From NCBI RefSeq assembly GCF_019933235.1, contig NZ_CP082945.1, positions 5,617,501 to 5,681,500 of the forward strand: a stretch of DNA of 64,000 nucleotides, read 5' to 3'. The notes beneath the pieces were generated by a model. It was not told where the DNA came from. It saw only the letters and a list, made by a program, of their open reading frames with translations, and did no database searches. Below are positions 33,135 to 41,818 of the stretch, one piece after another (the stretch's first letter is position 1; each line of letters starts with the position of its first letter). Both the position numbers and the translations under genes were made by a program. This DNA is from Streptomyces angustmyceticus (GTDB lineage: Bacteria; Actinomycetota; Actinomycetes; Streptomycetales; Streptomycetaceae).

Positions 33135-34349
33135 TCAGGCCAGGTCCGAGCTGCAGTGCGGGTCGTCGGAGGCGCAGGAGACCGTGCTGGTCGCGCCGAC
33201 GCCGACGAGCGCGAAGTTGCGCAGGCTGCGGGTGCCGGGCGCGAAGTAGCCCGCGTGCCCCACGGCGCCCTCGGCCGACAGGATGCGCGAGCCGAAGGAC
33301 GGATCGACCGGGTCGGCGCCGTGGCCGAGCCCCCCGACCTCCAGGTAGGGCACGTCCGCGATCCAGTCGTCGGCGTCCCGCATGGCCCAGACGCGGGCGC
33401 GGGTGCCCAGCCCGGCGAGGCTGCCGGCCCGCATGCCGGGGCTGCCGGCCACCGCGATGTCCTCGACGTTGGACGGCAGGGTGCGGGCCGCGAGCCCGCA
33501 CACCACGGAGCCGTAGCTGTGGCAGAACAGCGAGACGGTGTCGGAGGAGGGCAGCGCGTCGACCAGGGCGCGCAGCCGGACCGCGCCGTCCGCGGCGAGC
33601 TTCCCGGTGGCCGCCTCGACGCCCATCCCGGCCGGGGAGGTGTAGTCGGCCCAGGCGATCACGGCGGTACGGGTGCCGGGGCGGGCCTCGCGCTCGGCGC
33701 CGTAGAGGGACCGCGCCATGCCGACGGGGGCGCGGGTGGCCGCCGTGGTGCGCTCGAAGGTCGACAGGTTGGTGTCCACACCGGGCACCACGACCGAGAC
33801 CCGCTGCGCCGCCGGCAGGTTGCCGAAGACCTCGGCGGCCCGGCCGTCGCCGGCCGGGTCGAAGGCGAGGATCTGCCGGCCGGGACTCATCATCGAGGCG
33901 AAGCGGTGCATCAGCCGGCCCGCCTCCTGGCGGCCGACGGGGGTGAGCCGGCGGTCGCCCATCCGCTGCTTCTCGATCGCGCGGGCGTCGTCGAGCGCCA
34001 TCCGGTTGGCGCGGTAGCGCAGCGGCACGGGGGCGCCGTTCATATTGCCCACGACCAGCGGGTAGCGCCGGGCGAGCTGCTGCTTCTCGCCGCCGGTGAG
34101 CTTGCCGAAGAAGGCCCGGAGGGTGGCCGGCGGGCCCTTGGGGTCGGGCAGCCGGTGGCCGTGGAAGGTGGCGTGCTGCCAGGCGGTCCTGGCGGTGGCC
34201 AGCGGATTGGCGTCTTCCTTGGTACCTCTGACGGCCGTCCAGCCGGTCAGCGCGAGCATCACGAACACCACCGCCAGGGCGAGCGCGGCGCGCCAGGCGG
34301 AGGACTGCAGGAAACCGGAGGAGGGGGCGAGGCCCGGGAAAGAAGTCAC
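33135..34349 (-). CDS. Alpha/beta hydrolase, DUF1023 family (copy 2)
   Basis: A 404-residue paralogue of the hydrolase at 28494-29660. An N-terminal hydrophobic anchor (residues ~18-40, AALALAVVFVMLALTGW) is followed by the same blocks: RYPLVVGNMNG, SPGRQILAFDPAGDG, the nucleophile elbow FCHSYGSVVCGL and VGGLGHGADPVDPSFG with AGYFAPGTRSLRNFA. The C-terminus differs, with VSCASDDPHC carrying two cysteines. I placed the start at GTG 34349 after AGGGTGG; upstream codons are in frame but not conserved. A GTGA-N6-TCAC sequence lies 44 bp upstream, a possible Crp site. Both copies flank the two-component system and DUF4429 gene. Confidence 0.83.
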   Translation of the reverse strand: MTSFPGLAPSSGFLQSSAWRAALALAVVFVMLALTGWTAVRGTKEDANPLATARTAWQHATFHGHRLPDPKGPPATLRAFFGKLTGGEKQQLARRYPLVVGNMNGAPVPLRYRANRMALDDARAIEKQRMGDRRLTPVGRQEAGRLMHRFASMMSPGRQILAFDPAGDGRAAEVFGNLPAAQRVSVVVPGVDTNLSTFERTTAATRAPVGMARSLYGAEREARPGTRTAVIAWADYTSPAGMGVEAATGKLAADGAVRLRALVDALPSSDTVSLFCHSYGSVVCGLAARTLPSNVEDIAVAGSPGMRAGSLAGLGTRARVWAMRDADDWIADVPYLEVGGLGHGADPVDPSFGSRILSAEGAVGHAGYFAPGTRSLRNFALVGVGATSTVSCASDDPHCSSDLA

Positions 34350-34392
34350 CGCGGGCCACCCTAGGAGACGCGGCGGCGTGCTCGCTGTGACC

Positions 34393-34406
34393 GTGAGTGA
34401 GATCAC
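34393..34406. promoter_or_regulatory. GTGA-N6-TCAC, candidate Crp site
   Basis: GTGA (34393-34396) and TCAC (34403-34406) with a 6-nt spacer match the core recognised by CRP/FNR-family proteins. Streptomyces has a Crp homologue of related specificity. Location fits control of the DUF1023 copy 2 gene. Confidence 0.35.
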
Positions 34407-34564
34407 GTTTCGGGGTGGGTATTTCGACCAAACCGGACACGTGTCGCCCGTTTTCGGTGCTCAGTCGTGCATACGTGAACTCAGGAGGGGGAGCGGAACC
34501 CTCGCGCAAAGATGGATGGCCGCTACAGGGAGTAGGGGATGGCGGCGGCCGCCGGGGGCCGCGC

Positions 34565-35218
34565 TCAGTCCGTCCGCCAGTCGTCGTCCATCGCCGGACC
34601 GATGTGGTCCAGGTAGGACCGGGTCAGCTCCCGGATGGAGGCCACGCTGCAGTCCTGGCCCTCGCCCCACACCTTGCCGGCCACCCGCATCACCCCGCTG
34701 AACGCGGCGACGAGCACCCGCGGCCGCGGATCGGCGTCGACGTCCAGCCCCTCGCGCCGGGCGATCAGCCGCGCGATCTCCTCCTCCAGCTCGGAGGAGC
34801 GCCGCAGATGCGCGGCGACCAGCGCGGGCGTCGACTCGATCATCTGGTACGAGCGCATGTGCAGCTCCACCGGGATCACCGACTCGATGGAGCTGCCGAT
34901 GTCGTCCCAGGCCACCATCACGGCGCTGCGCAGGGCGGTGAGCGGCGCCTCCGCCGCGGGCCGGGCGAGCAGCTCGTCGAGGAAGCGGGCCTCGACCATC
35001 GTCTGGACGGCGAAGGCGACGTCCTCCTTGTTGGCGAAGTAGCGGAAGTACGTCCGCTGGGAGACGTCCACCGCCTCGGCGATCTCATCGATCGTCGTCG
35101 TCTCGTACCCCTGCTCGGTGAAGAGTTCGAGCGCCGCGCGGATCAGGGCGTCGCGGGTGCGCTGCTTCTTGCGTTCCCGCAGGCCCGCGGGGGCCGTCTG
35201 CGGCGTCGGGGTCGCCAT
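34565..35218 (-). CDS. TetR family regulator of the adjacent exporter
   Basis: A 217-residue TetR repressor. The helix-turn-helix is RTRDALIRAALELFTEQGYE and IAEAVDVSQRTYFRYFANKEDV. The C-terminal ligand domain is of the type found beside multidrug exporters. The gene is divergent from the DHA2 MFS gene with 115 bp between starts; that gap carries two overlapping inverted repeats, one abutting the predicted promoter of the exporter. It most likely represses the exporter until a toxic ligand binds. Start ATG at 35218. Confidence 0.92.
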   Translation of the reverse strand: MATPTPQTAPAGLRERKKQRTRDALIRAALELFTEQGYETTTIDEIAEAVDVSQRTYFRYFANKEDVAFAVQTMVEARFLDELLARPAAEAPLTALRSAVMVAWDDIGSSIESVIPVELHMRSYQMIESTPALVAAHLRRSSELEEEIARLIARREGLDVDADPRPRVLVAAFSGVMRVAGKVWGEGQDCSVASIRELTRSYLDHIGPAMDDDWRTD

Positions 35219-35271
35219 CCTGAGCCGCCTTTCTCCGGTGTTCTCGCTGCTCAGGTTACCTGTGAGCGAGA

Positions 35272-35320
35272 TGACAGTTACCGACTCATGAAATGCTTTG
35301 TCAACTGTCAGTGGCTGACA
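35272..35320. promoter_or_regulatory. Operator/promoter region of the tetR-MFS pair
   Basis: Perfect dyad TGTCAG-TGG-CTGACA (35306-35320), and a wider inverted repeat TGACAGTT (35272-35279) / AACTGTCA (35303-35310). A TTGTCA hexamer (35298-35303) followed 17 bp later by TTAGCC (35321) could be the exporter promoter, placing the transcript start near the ATG at 35334 (leaderless). Confidence 0.55.
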
Positions 35321-35333
35321 TTAGCCTCGTCGT

Positions 35334-36935
35334 ATGAGTTCCCAGACCCCGGTTGCCGTCGCAGCGCCGGACCTTCCCGCACCCGAGACCTCCAAGGGGC
35401 TGCGCGGCCATCCGTGGCTGACCCTCTTCTCCGTCGCCATCGGCGTGATGATGGTCGCCCTGGACGGCACGATCGTCGCCATCGCCAACCCGGCCATCAA
35501 GGAAGACCTCGGCGCCTCGCTCGCCGACGTGCAGTGGATCACCAACGGCTACATGCTCGCGCTGGCCGTCTCGCTGATCACCGCCGGCAAGCTCGGTGAC
35601 CGCTTCGGCCACCGCCAGACCTTCCTCATCGGCATCCTCGGCTTCGCCGCCGCCTCCGGCGCCATCGGCTTCTCCCACGAGGTCGCGCTGGTCATCACCT
35701 TCCGTGTGCTGCAGGGCCTGTTCGGCGCGCTGCTGATGCCGGCCGCGCTGGGACTGCTGCGCGCCACCTTCCCGGCCGAGAAGCTCAACATGGCGATCGG
35801 CATCTGGGGCATGGTCATCGGCGCCTCCACCGCCGGCGGTCCGATAGTCGGCGGACTGCTGGTGGAGCACGTCAACTGGCAGTCCGTGTTCTTCATCAAC
35901 GTCCCGGTCGGCGTGCTGGCCCTGGTCCTCGGCCTGGTGATCCTCAAGGACCACCGTGCGGTGAACGCCCCGCGCTCGTTCGACATCCCCGGCATCGTGC
36001 TGCTCTCCGGCGCGATGTTCTGCCTGATCTGGCCGCTGATCAAGGCGTCGGCCTGGGGCTGGGGCGACCAGAAGACCCTGGGCTTCCTGATCGGCTCCGT
36101 GGTCCTCTTCGCGCTGTTCGCCGTCCTGGAGACCAAGGTCCGCGAACCGCTCATCCCGCTGCGGATGTTCCGCTCCCTGCCGCTGACCGCCGGCACGGTC
36201 CTGATGGTGCTGATGGCCTTCGCCTTCATGGGCGGCCTGTTCTTCGTGACGTTCTACCTCCAGAACGTCCACGGCATGACCCCCGTCGACAGCGGTCTGC
36301 ACCTCCTCCCGCTCACGGGCATGATGATCGTCGGCTCGCCGCTCGCCGGCGCCCTGATCACCAAGCTCGGCCCGCGCATCCCGCTGGTCGGCGGCATGGT
36401 CCTCACCGCCGTCGCCATGTACGGCATGTCCGGTCTCGACACGGACAGCACCACCGGCCCGATGTCCCTGTGGTTCGCGCTGCTCGGCCTGGGCCTGGCG
36501 CCCGTCATGGTCGGCGCCACCGAGGTCATCGTCGGCAACGCCCCGCTGGAGCTCTCCGGCGTCGCCGGCGGCCTCCAGCAGGCCGCGATGCAGGTCGGCG
36601 GCAGCCTCGGCACGGCCGTGCTCGGCGCGGTGATGGCCTCCCGCGTGGACCACGATCTCCCGGGCAACTGGAAGTCGGCCGGCCTCCCGCCGGTCCCGCC
36701 CGCGCAGGCGTCCCAGCTGTCCGACGCGGTCTCGGCCGGTATCGCCCCGGTCCCGAAGGGCACCCCGCCGGCGTTCGCCGAGAAGATCGTTTCCGTCGCG
36801 CACGACACCTTCGTGTCCGGCATGGGCCTGGCCTTCACCGTCGCCTGCGGCGTGGCGGTCGTCGCCGCCGTCGTCGCCGTCTTCACCAAGCGCGGCGCGA
36901 ACGCCGAAGCGGGCGCGGGCGTCGGCCACATCTGA
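35334..36935 (+). CDS. MFS drug exporter, DHA2 family (14 TM)
   Basis: A 533-residue proton-driven exporter. Fourteen hydrophobic segments span roughly residues 28-525. The MFS motif A is GKLGDRFGHRQTFL near residue 85 and motif C of drug antiporters is GIWGMVIGASTAGGPIVGG near residue 160; the first helix has the DHA2 signature MMVALDGTIVAIANPAIKEDL. No ribosome binding site precedes the ATG at 35334, and the predicted promoter is so close that the mRNA is likely leaderless. Controlled by the divergent TetR protein. Substrates are likely hydrophobic toxins or antibiotics, not predictable more closely. Confidence 0.93.
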   Translation: MSSQTPVAVAAPDLPAPETSKGLRGHPWLTLFSVAIGVMMVALDGTIVAIANPAIKEDLGASLADVQWITNGYMLALAVSLITAGKLGDRFGHRQTFLIGILGFAAASGAIGFSHEVALVITFRVLQGLFGALLMPAALGLLRATFPAEKLNMAIGIWGMVIGASTAGGPIVGGLLVEHVNWQSVFFINVPVGVLALVLGLVILKDHRAVNAPRSFDIPGIVLLSGAMFCLIWPLIKASAWGWGDQKTLGFLIGSVVLFALFAVLETKVREPLIPLRMFRSLPLTAGTVLMVLMAFAFMGGLFFVTFYLQNVHGMTPVDSGLHLLPLTGMMIVGSPLAGALITKLGPRIPLVGGMVLTAVAMYGMSGLDTDSTTGPMSLWFALLGLGLAPVMVGATEVIVGNAPLELSGVAGGLQQAAMQVGGSLGTAVLGAVMASRVDHDLPGNWKSAGLPPVPPAQASQLSDAVSAGIAPVPKGTPPAFAEKIVSVAHDTFVSGMGLAFTVACGVAVVAAVVAVFTKRGANAEAGAGVGHI

Positions 36936-37463
36936 CCCGGGTCCCCGGCTCCTGGCCGCAGACTCCCGGCGCGCGGCCGGTCCGAGGCTCGACCTCGCCC
37001 GGCCGCGCGCCGTTGCTGTGATGCATGTGTGCGCGCCGCCCGCGCGCTGACGTCAACGGCGGGCGTCAACCGGCCTCCCCGGCCCCCGCCCTGGCCCTCC
37101 CGCCGTACGCCCGCCGGGAGTTGGCCCCTGCCCGAGCGCCGAATCCCTCATCCGGATGAGCCGGCCGGGGAACCGAACCGGGCACCGGCCTTCTCCGGGG
37201 CGCCGGCCACCTCCCGGACCCCGGCAGCCCATGGGGCGAACGGTTTCCGCACCACGCCCCGCCGCCCCGTCCCCCGTCAACGCCGTGCACCGGCGCCCCG
37301 ATCCGGGCCGCTCCGCCTGTCCACATACCTGATCCGGGTGGCCGTGCCACCACGGCCTTGGCAACCGCGCCGCGCCCTCGCGAAGCTCGACACGCAGCAC
37401 CCGCCGCGGGCGACCCGCCCGCGGCGGAACGCCATCGTCGTACTCCACGGGGGAGAGATTCCT
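36936..37463. other. Non-coding region after the exporter
   Basis: A 528-bp stretch of very GC-rich DNA between the exporter and the I36-like gene. It contains the hairpin at 36967-37012; the remainder should hold the promoter of the next gene, but I recognise no specific site or further gene. Confidence 0.5.
36967..37012 (+). terminator. Long hairpin terminator after the MFS gene
   Basis: Perfect 14-bp arms CGGCGCGCGGCCGG (36967-36980) and CCGGCCGCGCGCCG (36999-37012). The 18-nt interval itself folds through CGAGG and CCTCG. It starts 32 bp after the stop. Confidence 0.85.
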
Positions 37464-37883
37464 ATGCGCCTGCGTCCGCACCCGTCCCGCACCACCGCGC
37501 TCCTCACCGGCCTCGCCGCGCTCACCGCGGCCCTCACCGTCCCGCCCGCCCTCGGCACCCCGGCCGCGCACGCGGCCCCCGGCGGCCGGGCCGGTGCCGC
37601 CTCGGGCCCCTGCGCGGCGGGAGCGCTGTGCCTCTGGCCGAAGGCGGACTTCGGCGGCACCCGGCGGACCTACGAACTGTCGGACACCGACATCGAGAGC
37701 TGCACCCCGCTGCCCAAGGGGACCACCGCCGTCGCGCTCGCCAACCGGACCGGACGGCCGGTCACCACCTACCAGAGCGCGGAGTGCGCCGAGACCGCCG
37801 AGTTCGACACCTATCCGGGCGGCGGCAGCTGGGTGCCCCGATCCCCGTACCAAGTAAGGGCGTTCAAGGTATGGGAACGCTGA
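37464..37883 (+). CDS. Secreted peptidase inhibitor family I36-like protein
   Basis: A 139-residue exported protein. The signal peptide spans about residues 1-38 and ends AAHAAPGG. The mature domain begins with CAAGALCLWPKADFGGTRRTYE and continues to YQSAECAETAEFDTYPGGGSW and PYQVRAFKVWER, the beta/gamma-crystallin-like I36 (SMPI-type) fold with four cysteines for two disulfides. In Streptomyces such proteins inhibit metalloproteases or are of unknown role. The ATG at 37464 follows GGGGGAGAG at good spacing. It stands alone and is followed by a strong hairpin. Confidence 0.8.
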   Translation: MRLRPHPSRTTALLTGLAALTAALTVPPALGTPAAHAAPGGRAGAASGPCAAGALCLWPKADFGGTRRTYELSDTDIESCTPLPKGTTAVALANRTGRPVTTYQSAECAETAEFDTYPGGGSWVPRSPYQVRAFKVWER

Positions 37884-37918
37884 CCCGGCCCCGCCCCCGC
37901 ACCCGCACCCGCACCACA

Positions 37919-37957
37919 GCGCCCCCCGACCGGCGCAGAACGCTGGTCGGGGGGCGC
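37919..37957. terminator. Hairpin between I36-like gene and aceE
   Basis: 17-bp arms (37919-37935 and 37941-37957, core GCGCCCCCCGACC) with one mismatch and a CAGAA loop. It lies between converging genes and can serve both. Confidence 0.85.
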
Positions 37958-37991
37958 GGATGAGGCGGTGCGGCCGTCGGCCGCGGAGAGG

Positions 37992-40724
37992 TCAGGCGTC
38001 GCCGCCGGCCTCCCCGGCCTCGGCGGCCGTGACGTCAAGGAGCTGGTAGCGGTCGATCGCCTGCTTCAGCAGCGACCGGTCGACCTTGCCCTCCTTGGCG
38101 AGCTCGGTGAGCACGCCCAGGACGATGGACTGCGCGTCGATGTGGAAGAAGCGACGGGCCGCGCCACGGGTGTCCGCGAAGCCGAAGCCGTCGGCACCCA
38201 GCGACTGGTACGTGCCGGGAACCCAGCGCGCGATCTGGTCGGGAACCGCCCGCATCCAGTCCGAGACGGCGACCGTCGGGCCCTCGGCACCCTGGAGCTT
38301 CTGCGTCACGTACGGGACGCGCTGCTCCTCCTCCGGGTGCAGAAGGTTGTGCTCCTCGACCTCCACCGCGTCGCGGCGCAGCTCGTTCCAGGAGGTCGCC
38401 GACCAGACATCGGCCTTGACGTTCCACTCGTCCGCGAGGATCTGCTGGGCCTCGACGGCCCACGGCACCGCGACACCCGAGGCGAGGATCTGGGCCGCGT
38501 GCTCGCCCTTCTCGCCCGCCTTGATGCGGTGCAGACCCTTGAGGATGCCCTCGACGTCGGTGTCGGACGGCTCCGCCGGGTGCTGGATCGGCTCGTTGTA
38601 GACGGTCAGGTAGTAGAAGATGTCCTCGGAGTTCTCCCCGTACATCCTCCGCAGACCGTCCTTGACGATGTGCGCGATCTCGTAGCCGTAGGCCGGGTCG
38701 TAGGCGACACAGGCCGGGTTGGTCGAGGCCAGCAGCTGGGAGTGGCCGTCGGCGTGCTGCAGGCCCTCACCGGTCAGCGTCGTCCGGCCCGCGGTCGCAC
38801 CGAGCACGAAGCCGCGCGCGAGCTGGTCGGCCATCTGCCAGAACTGGTCGCCGGTGCGCTGGAAGCCGAACATCGAGTAGAAGACGTAGACCGGGATCAG
38901 CGGCTCGCCGTGCGTCGCATAGGCGGAGCCCGCCGCGATCAGCGAGGCCGTGCAGCCCGCCTCGGTGATGCCGTCGTGCAGCATCTGGCCGGTCGGCGAC
39001 TCCTTGTACGCGAGGAGCAGTTCGCGGTCGACCGACTCGTACTGCTGGCCCAGCGGGTTGTAGATCTTGGCCGACGGGAAGAACGCGTCCATGCCGAAGG
39101 TGCGGTACTCGTCGGGCGCGATCGGCACGAAGCGCTTGCCGATCTCCTTGTCCCGCATGAGGTCCTTCAGGATGCGGACGAACGCCATGGTCGTGGCGAT
39201 CTTCTGCTGTCCCGAGCCCTTCTTGGCGCCCGCGTAGGCCTTGTCGTCCGGCAGCGGCAGCGGCTCGGCGCGCACGACACGGGTGGGGACGTACCCGCCC
39301 AGGCCCTTGCGGCGGTCGTGCATGTACTGGATCTCTTCGGAGTCCCGGCCCGGGTGGTAGTACGGCGGCAGGCCGTCCTCCAGGTCCTTGTCCGGGATCG
39401 GCAGGTGCAGCCGGTCGCGGAAGCCCTTGAGGTCGTCGACCGTCAGCTTCTTCATCTGGTGGGTCGCGTTGCGGCCCTCGAAGTTCGGGCCGAGCGTCCA
39501 GCCCTTGACGGTCTGCGCGAGGATCACCGTCGGCTGGCCCTTGTGGGCCTTGGCCGCCGCGTACGCCGCGTAGATCTTCTTGTGGTCGTGACCGCCGCGG
39601 CCCAGGTGCAGGATCTGGTCGTCGGTCATGTTCTCGACCATGGCGCGCAGCCGGTGGTCGTCGCCGAAGAAGTGCTCGCGGATGTACGCGCCGGTCTCGG
39701 TGGCGTACGTCTGGAACTGGCCGTCGGGGGTGGTGTTGAGCTTGTTGACCAGGATGCCGTCGCGGTCCTGCGCGAGCAGCGGGTCCCAGCTGCGGTCCCA
39801 CACCAGCTTGATGACGTTCCAGCCGGCGCCGCGGAACTGCGACTCCAGCTCCTGCATGATCTTGCCGTTGCCGCGGACCGGGCCGTCGAGGCGCTGCAGG
39901 TTGCAGTTGACGACGAAGGTCAGGTTGTCCAGGCCCTCACGGGCGGCGATGGACAGCTGGCCGAGCGACTCGGGCTCGTCCATCTCGCCGTCGCCGAGGT
40001 AGGCCCATACGTGCGACTTGGAGGTGTCGGCGATGCCGCGCGCCTCCATGTAGCGGTTCATCCGCGCCTGGTAGATCGCGCCGAGCGGGCCGAGGCCCAT
40101 CGAGACGGTCGGGAACTCCCAGAAGTCCGGCATCAGCCGCGGGTGCGGGTAGCTGGACAGGCCGTCGGGGGCCTTGGACTTCTCCTGGCGGAAGGCGTCG
40201 AGCTGCGCCTCGGAGAGTCGGTCCAGGAGGTACGCACGGGCGTAGACACCGGGCGAGGCGTGGCCCTGGAAGAAGATCTGGTCGCCGCCGTCGCCCTCGT
40301 CCTTGCCCCGGAAGAAGTGGTTGAAGCCCACGTCGTACAGGGAGGCGGAGGACGCGAAGGTGGCGATGTGGCCGCCGACGCCGATGCCCGGACGCTGGGC
40401 GCGCGAGACCATGACGGCGGCGTTCCACCGGGTGGCGTTGAGGATCTTGCGCTCGATCTCCTCGTTGCCCGGGAAGAACGGCTCGTTCTTGGTCGCGATG
40501 GTGTTGATGTAGTCCGTGCTGCGCATCTCGGGCACGGCCACCCGCTTCTCTCGCGCGCGCTCGATCAGGCGGAGCATGAGGTAGCGGGCACGTTCCCGGC
40601 CGCGCTCGTCGACGGCTGCGTCGAGCGAGTCGAGCCACTCCTGGGTCTCTTCGGGATCGAAGTCCGGGACCTGGCTGGGAAGGCCGCCAATGATGATCGG
40701 GTTTCGATCGGATCCGGAAGCCAC
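37992..40724 (-). CDS. aceE: Pyruvate dehydrogenase E1 component, homodimeric type
   Basis: Thiamine-diphosphate-dependent decarboxylation of pyruvate, first step of the pyruvate dehydrogenase complex. At 910 residues it is the homodimeric AceE type rather than the alpha/beta type. The ThDP motif GDGEMDEPESLGQL near residue 245 continues to NLTFVVNCNLQRLDGPVRGN; the substrate region GHIATFASSASLYDVGFNHFF near 120 and DAFFPSAKIYNPLGQQYESVD near 540 fit the family. The start is GTG at 40724, after AAGGAAC. E2 and E3 genes are not adjacent, as is usual in actinobacteria. A CTCTACCGATGG inverted repeat 128 bp upstream may be an operator. Confidence 0.97.
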   Translation of the reverse strand: MASGSDRNPIIIGGLPSQVPDFDPEETQEWLDSLDAAVDERGRERARYLMLRLIERAREKRVAVPEMRSTDYINTIATKNEPFFPGNEEIERKILNATRWNAAVMVSRAQRPGIGVGGHIATFASSASLYDVGFNHFFRGKDEGDGGDQIFFQGHASPGVYARAYLLDRLSEAQLDAFRQEKSKAPDGLSSYPHPRLMPDFWEFPTVSMGLGPLGAIYQARMNRYMEARGIADTSKSHVWAYLGDGEMDEPESLGQLSIAAREGLDNLTFVVNCNLQRLDGPVRGNGKIMQELESQFRGAGWNVIKLVWDRSWDPLLAQDRDGILVNKLNTTPDGQFQTYATETGAYIREHFFGDDHRLRAMVENMTDDQILHLGRGGHDHKKIYAAYAAAKAHKGQPTVILAQTVKGWTLGPNFEGRNATHQMKKLTVDDLKGFRDRLHLPIPDKDLEDGLPPYYHPGRDSEEIQYMHDRRKGLGGYVPTRVVRAEPLPLPDDKAYAGAKKGSGQQKIATTMAFVRILKDLMRDKEIGKRFVPIAPDEYRTFGMDAFFPSAKIYNPLGQQYESVDRELLLAYKESPTGQMLHDGITEAGCTASLIAAGSAYATHGEPLIPVYVFYSMFGFQRTGDQFWQMADQLARGFVLGATAGRTTLTGEGLQHADGHSQLLASTNPACVAYDPAYGYEIAHIVKDGLRRMYGENSEDIFYYLTVYNEPIQHPAEPSDTDVEGILKGLHRIKAGEKGEHAAQILASGVAVPWAVEAQQILADEWNVKADVWSATSWNELRRDAVEVEEHNLLHPEEEQRVPYVTQKLQGAEGPTVAVSDWMRAVPDQIARWVPGTYQSLGADGFGFADTRGAARRFFHIDAQSIVLGVLTELAKEGKVDRSLLKQAIDRYQLLDVTAAEAGEAGGDA

Positions 40725-41239
40725 GCTGTTCCTTCGTGTTCGGTTCGTTTCGTGCTCTGCAGGCTATTGATGCTGTGCACGGGACGAATGCTGTCGCTGC
40801 CTTGGTGTCGCGCCGTCTTCCATCGTGTACCGAGCCACAGGGATACGTCACCTCTACCGATGGGTAACCATCCGTAGAGAGATGGCGCTGAAAAGGCCGA
40901 TTTCTCGCGTCGGCCAAATCGCAACCATACGCCCATGTCGAAAGTGCTTCGCGTACGGACGTGCGGGCGCCGAAATCGGGTCCGGGGGCGGCCGCCGCCC
41001 CCCGAAGGGACCAGTCCCGCGCGAGTACCCGATAAACTTCACAGAAAGCTGTGGCGTGAATCACTTCAGCCTGGCCTGCGGGGGTCGTGCTTGCGGCGAG
41101 ACGCCTCGGAACGTCACCGTTTCGGCGGTCTGGACCGCCGGGTACTTGCGCGATCCGCCCGGCCCGTGTGGACTACGCCCAATGCTCCGCGCACGCGCGG
41201 GGTCCCCGAGCATTTCCGAAACATGACAGGAGGCAATCC
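40725..41239. other. Divergent intergenic region aceE / DUF3052 gene
   Basis: A 515-bp non-coding region holding promoters of both neighbours. A long inverted repeat is at 40852-40879. The stretch next to aceE (40735-40830) is relatively T-rich and may include the aceE leader. No small gene with ribosome binding site and coding bias was convincing. Confidence 0.5.
40852..40879. promoter_or_regulatory. 12-bp inverted repeat CTCTACCGATGG / CCATCCGTAGAG upstream of aceE
   Basis: Arms at 40852-40863 and 40868-40879 match at 11 of 12 positions with a GTAA centre. Position and symmetry suggest a dimeric regulator controlling aceE or the DUF3052 gene. Confidence 0.5.
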
Positions 41240-41671
41240 GTGAGCGCGACCGCGGACCACGCGGAGGAGCGGACCAACCCTGCCGCCAGGCTGGGGTTCG
41301 AGCCCGGACAGGTGGTCCAGGAGATCGGCTACGACGACGACGTCGATCAGGATCTCCGCGAAGGCATTGAGACCGTGATCGGCCAGGATCTCGTCGACGA
41401 GGACTACGACGACGTGTGTGACGTCGTCCTGCTGTGGTTCCGGGACGAGGACGGCGACCTCACGGACGCGCTGGTGGACGCCATCGGGCTGATCGACGAG
41501 GGCGGGCAGATCTGGCTGCTGACCCCGAAGACCGGCCGCGACGGTTACGTCGAACCGAGCGACATCAATGAGGCCGCGCAGACCGCGGGTCTGTCCCAGA
41601 CCAAGAGCATCAACGCGGGCAAGGACTGGGCCGGAAGCCGCCTGGTCACGCCCAAGGCGGGCAAGCGCTGA
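41240..41671 (+). CDS. DUF3052 family protein
   Basis: A 143-residue acidic cytoplasmic protein of the actinobacterial DUF3052 family: LGFEPGQVVQEIGYDDDVDQ near residue 18, DDVCDVVLLWFRDEDGDLTD near 57, and the C-terminal INAGKDWAGSRLVTPK. The start is GTG at 41240 with a consensus AGGAGG at 41228-41233. Function is unknown; the gene is consistently beside aceE in Streptomyces and is followed by a strong terminator, so it is monocistronic. No enzyme motif or membrane segment was seen. Confidence 0.88.
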   Translation: MSATADHAEERTNPAARLGFEPGQVVQEIGYDDDVDQDLREGIETVIGQDLVDEDYDDVCDVVLLWFRDEDGDLTDALVDAIGLIDEGGQIWLLTPKTGRDGYVEPSDINEAAQTAGLSQTKSINAGKDWAGSRLVTPKAGKR

Positions 41672-41695
41672 GCCGCACCGTCCCACCGTGCGCCA

Positions 41696-41730
41696 CCGAG
41701 CCCCCTCCGCCTGTTCCGGAGGGGGCTCGG
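41696..41730 (+). terminator. Hairpin terminator after DUF3052 gene
   Basis: Perfect 14-bp arms CCGAGCCCCCTCCG (41696-41709) and CGGAGGGGGCTCGG (41717-41730) with a 7-nt loop, 24 bp after the stop. Confidence 0.9.
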
Positions 41731-41818
41731 CCCTGTTCAGGACAGGTTCCCCGGACGTGCACACCGGCGCGTAGGGTTGGTCGCGTCCTGTTGCGAGTGA
41801 GCGGAAGGGAAGCACCCC

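Noticed and set aside
40825..41226. A 133-codon forward frame in the aceE-DUF3052 gap
   Set aside because: No ribosome binding site, no codon bias and it overlaps the aceE upstream dyad; the composition is that of non-coding GC-rich DNA.
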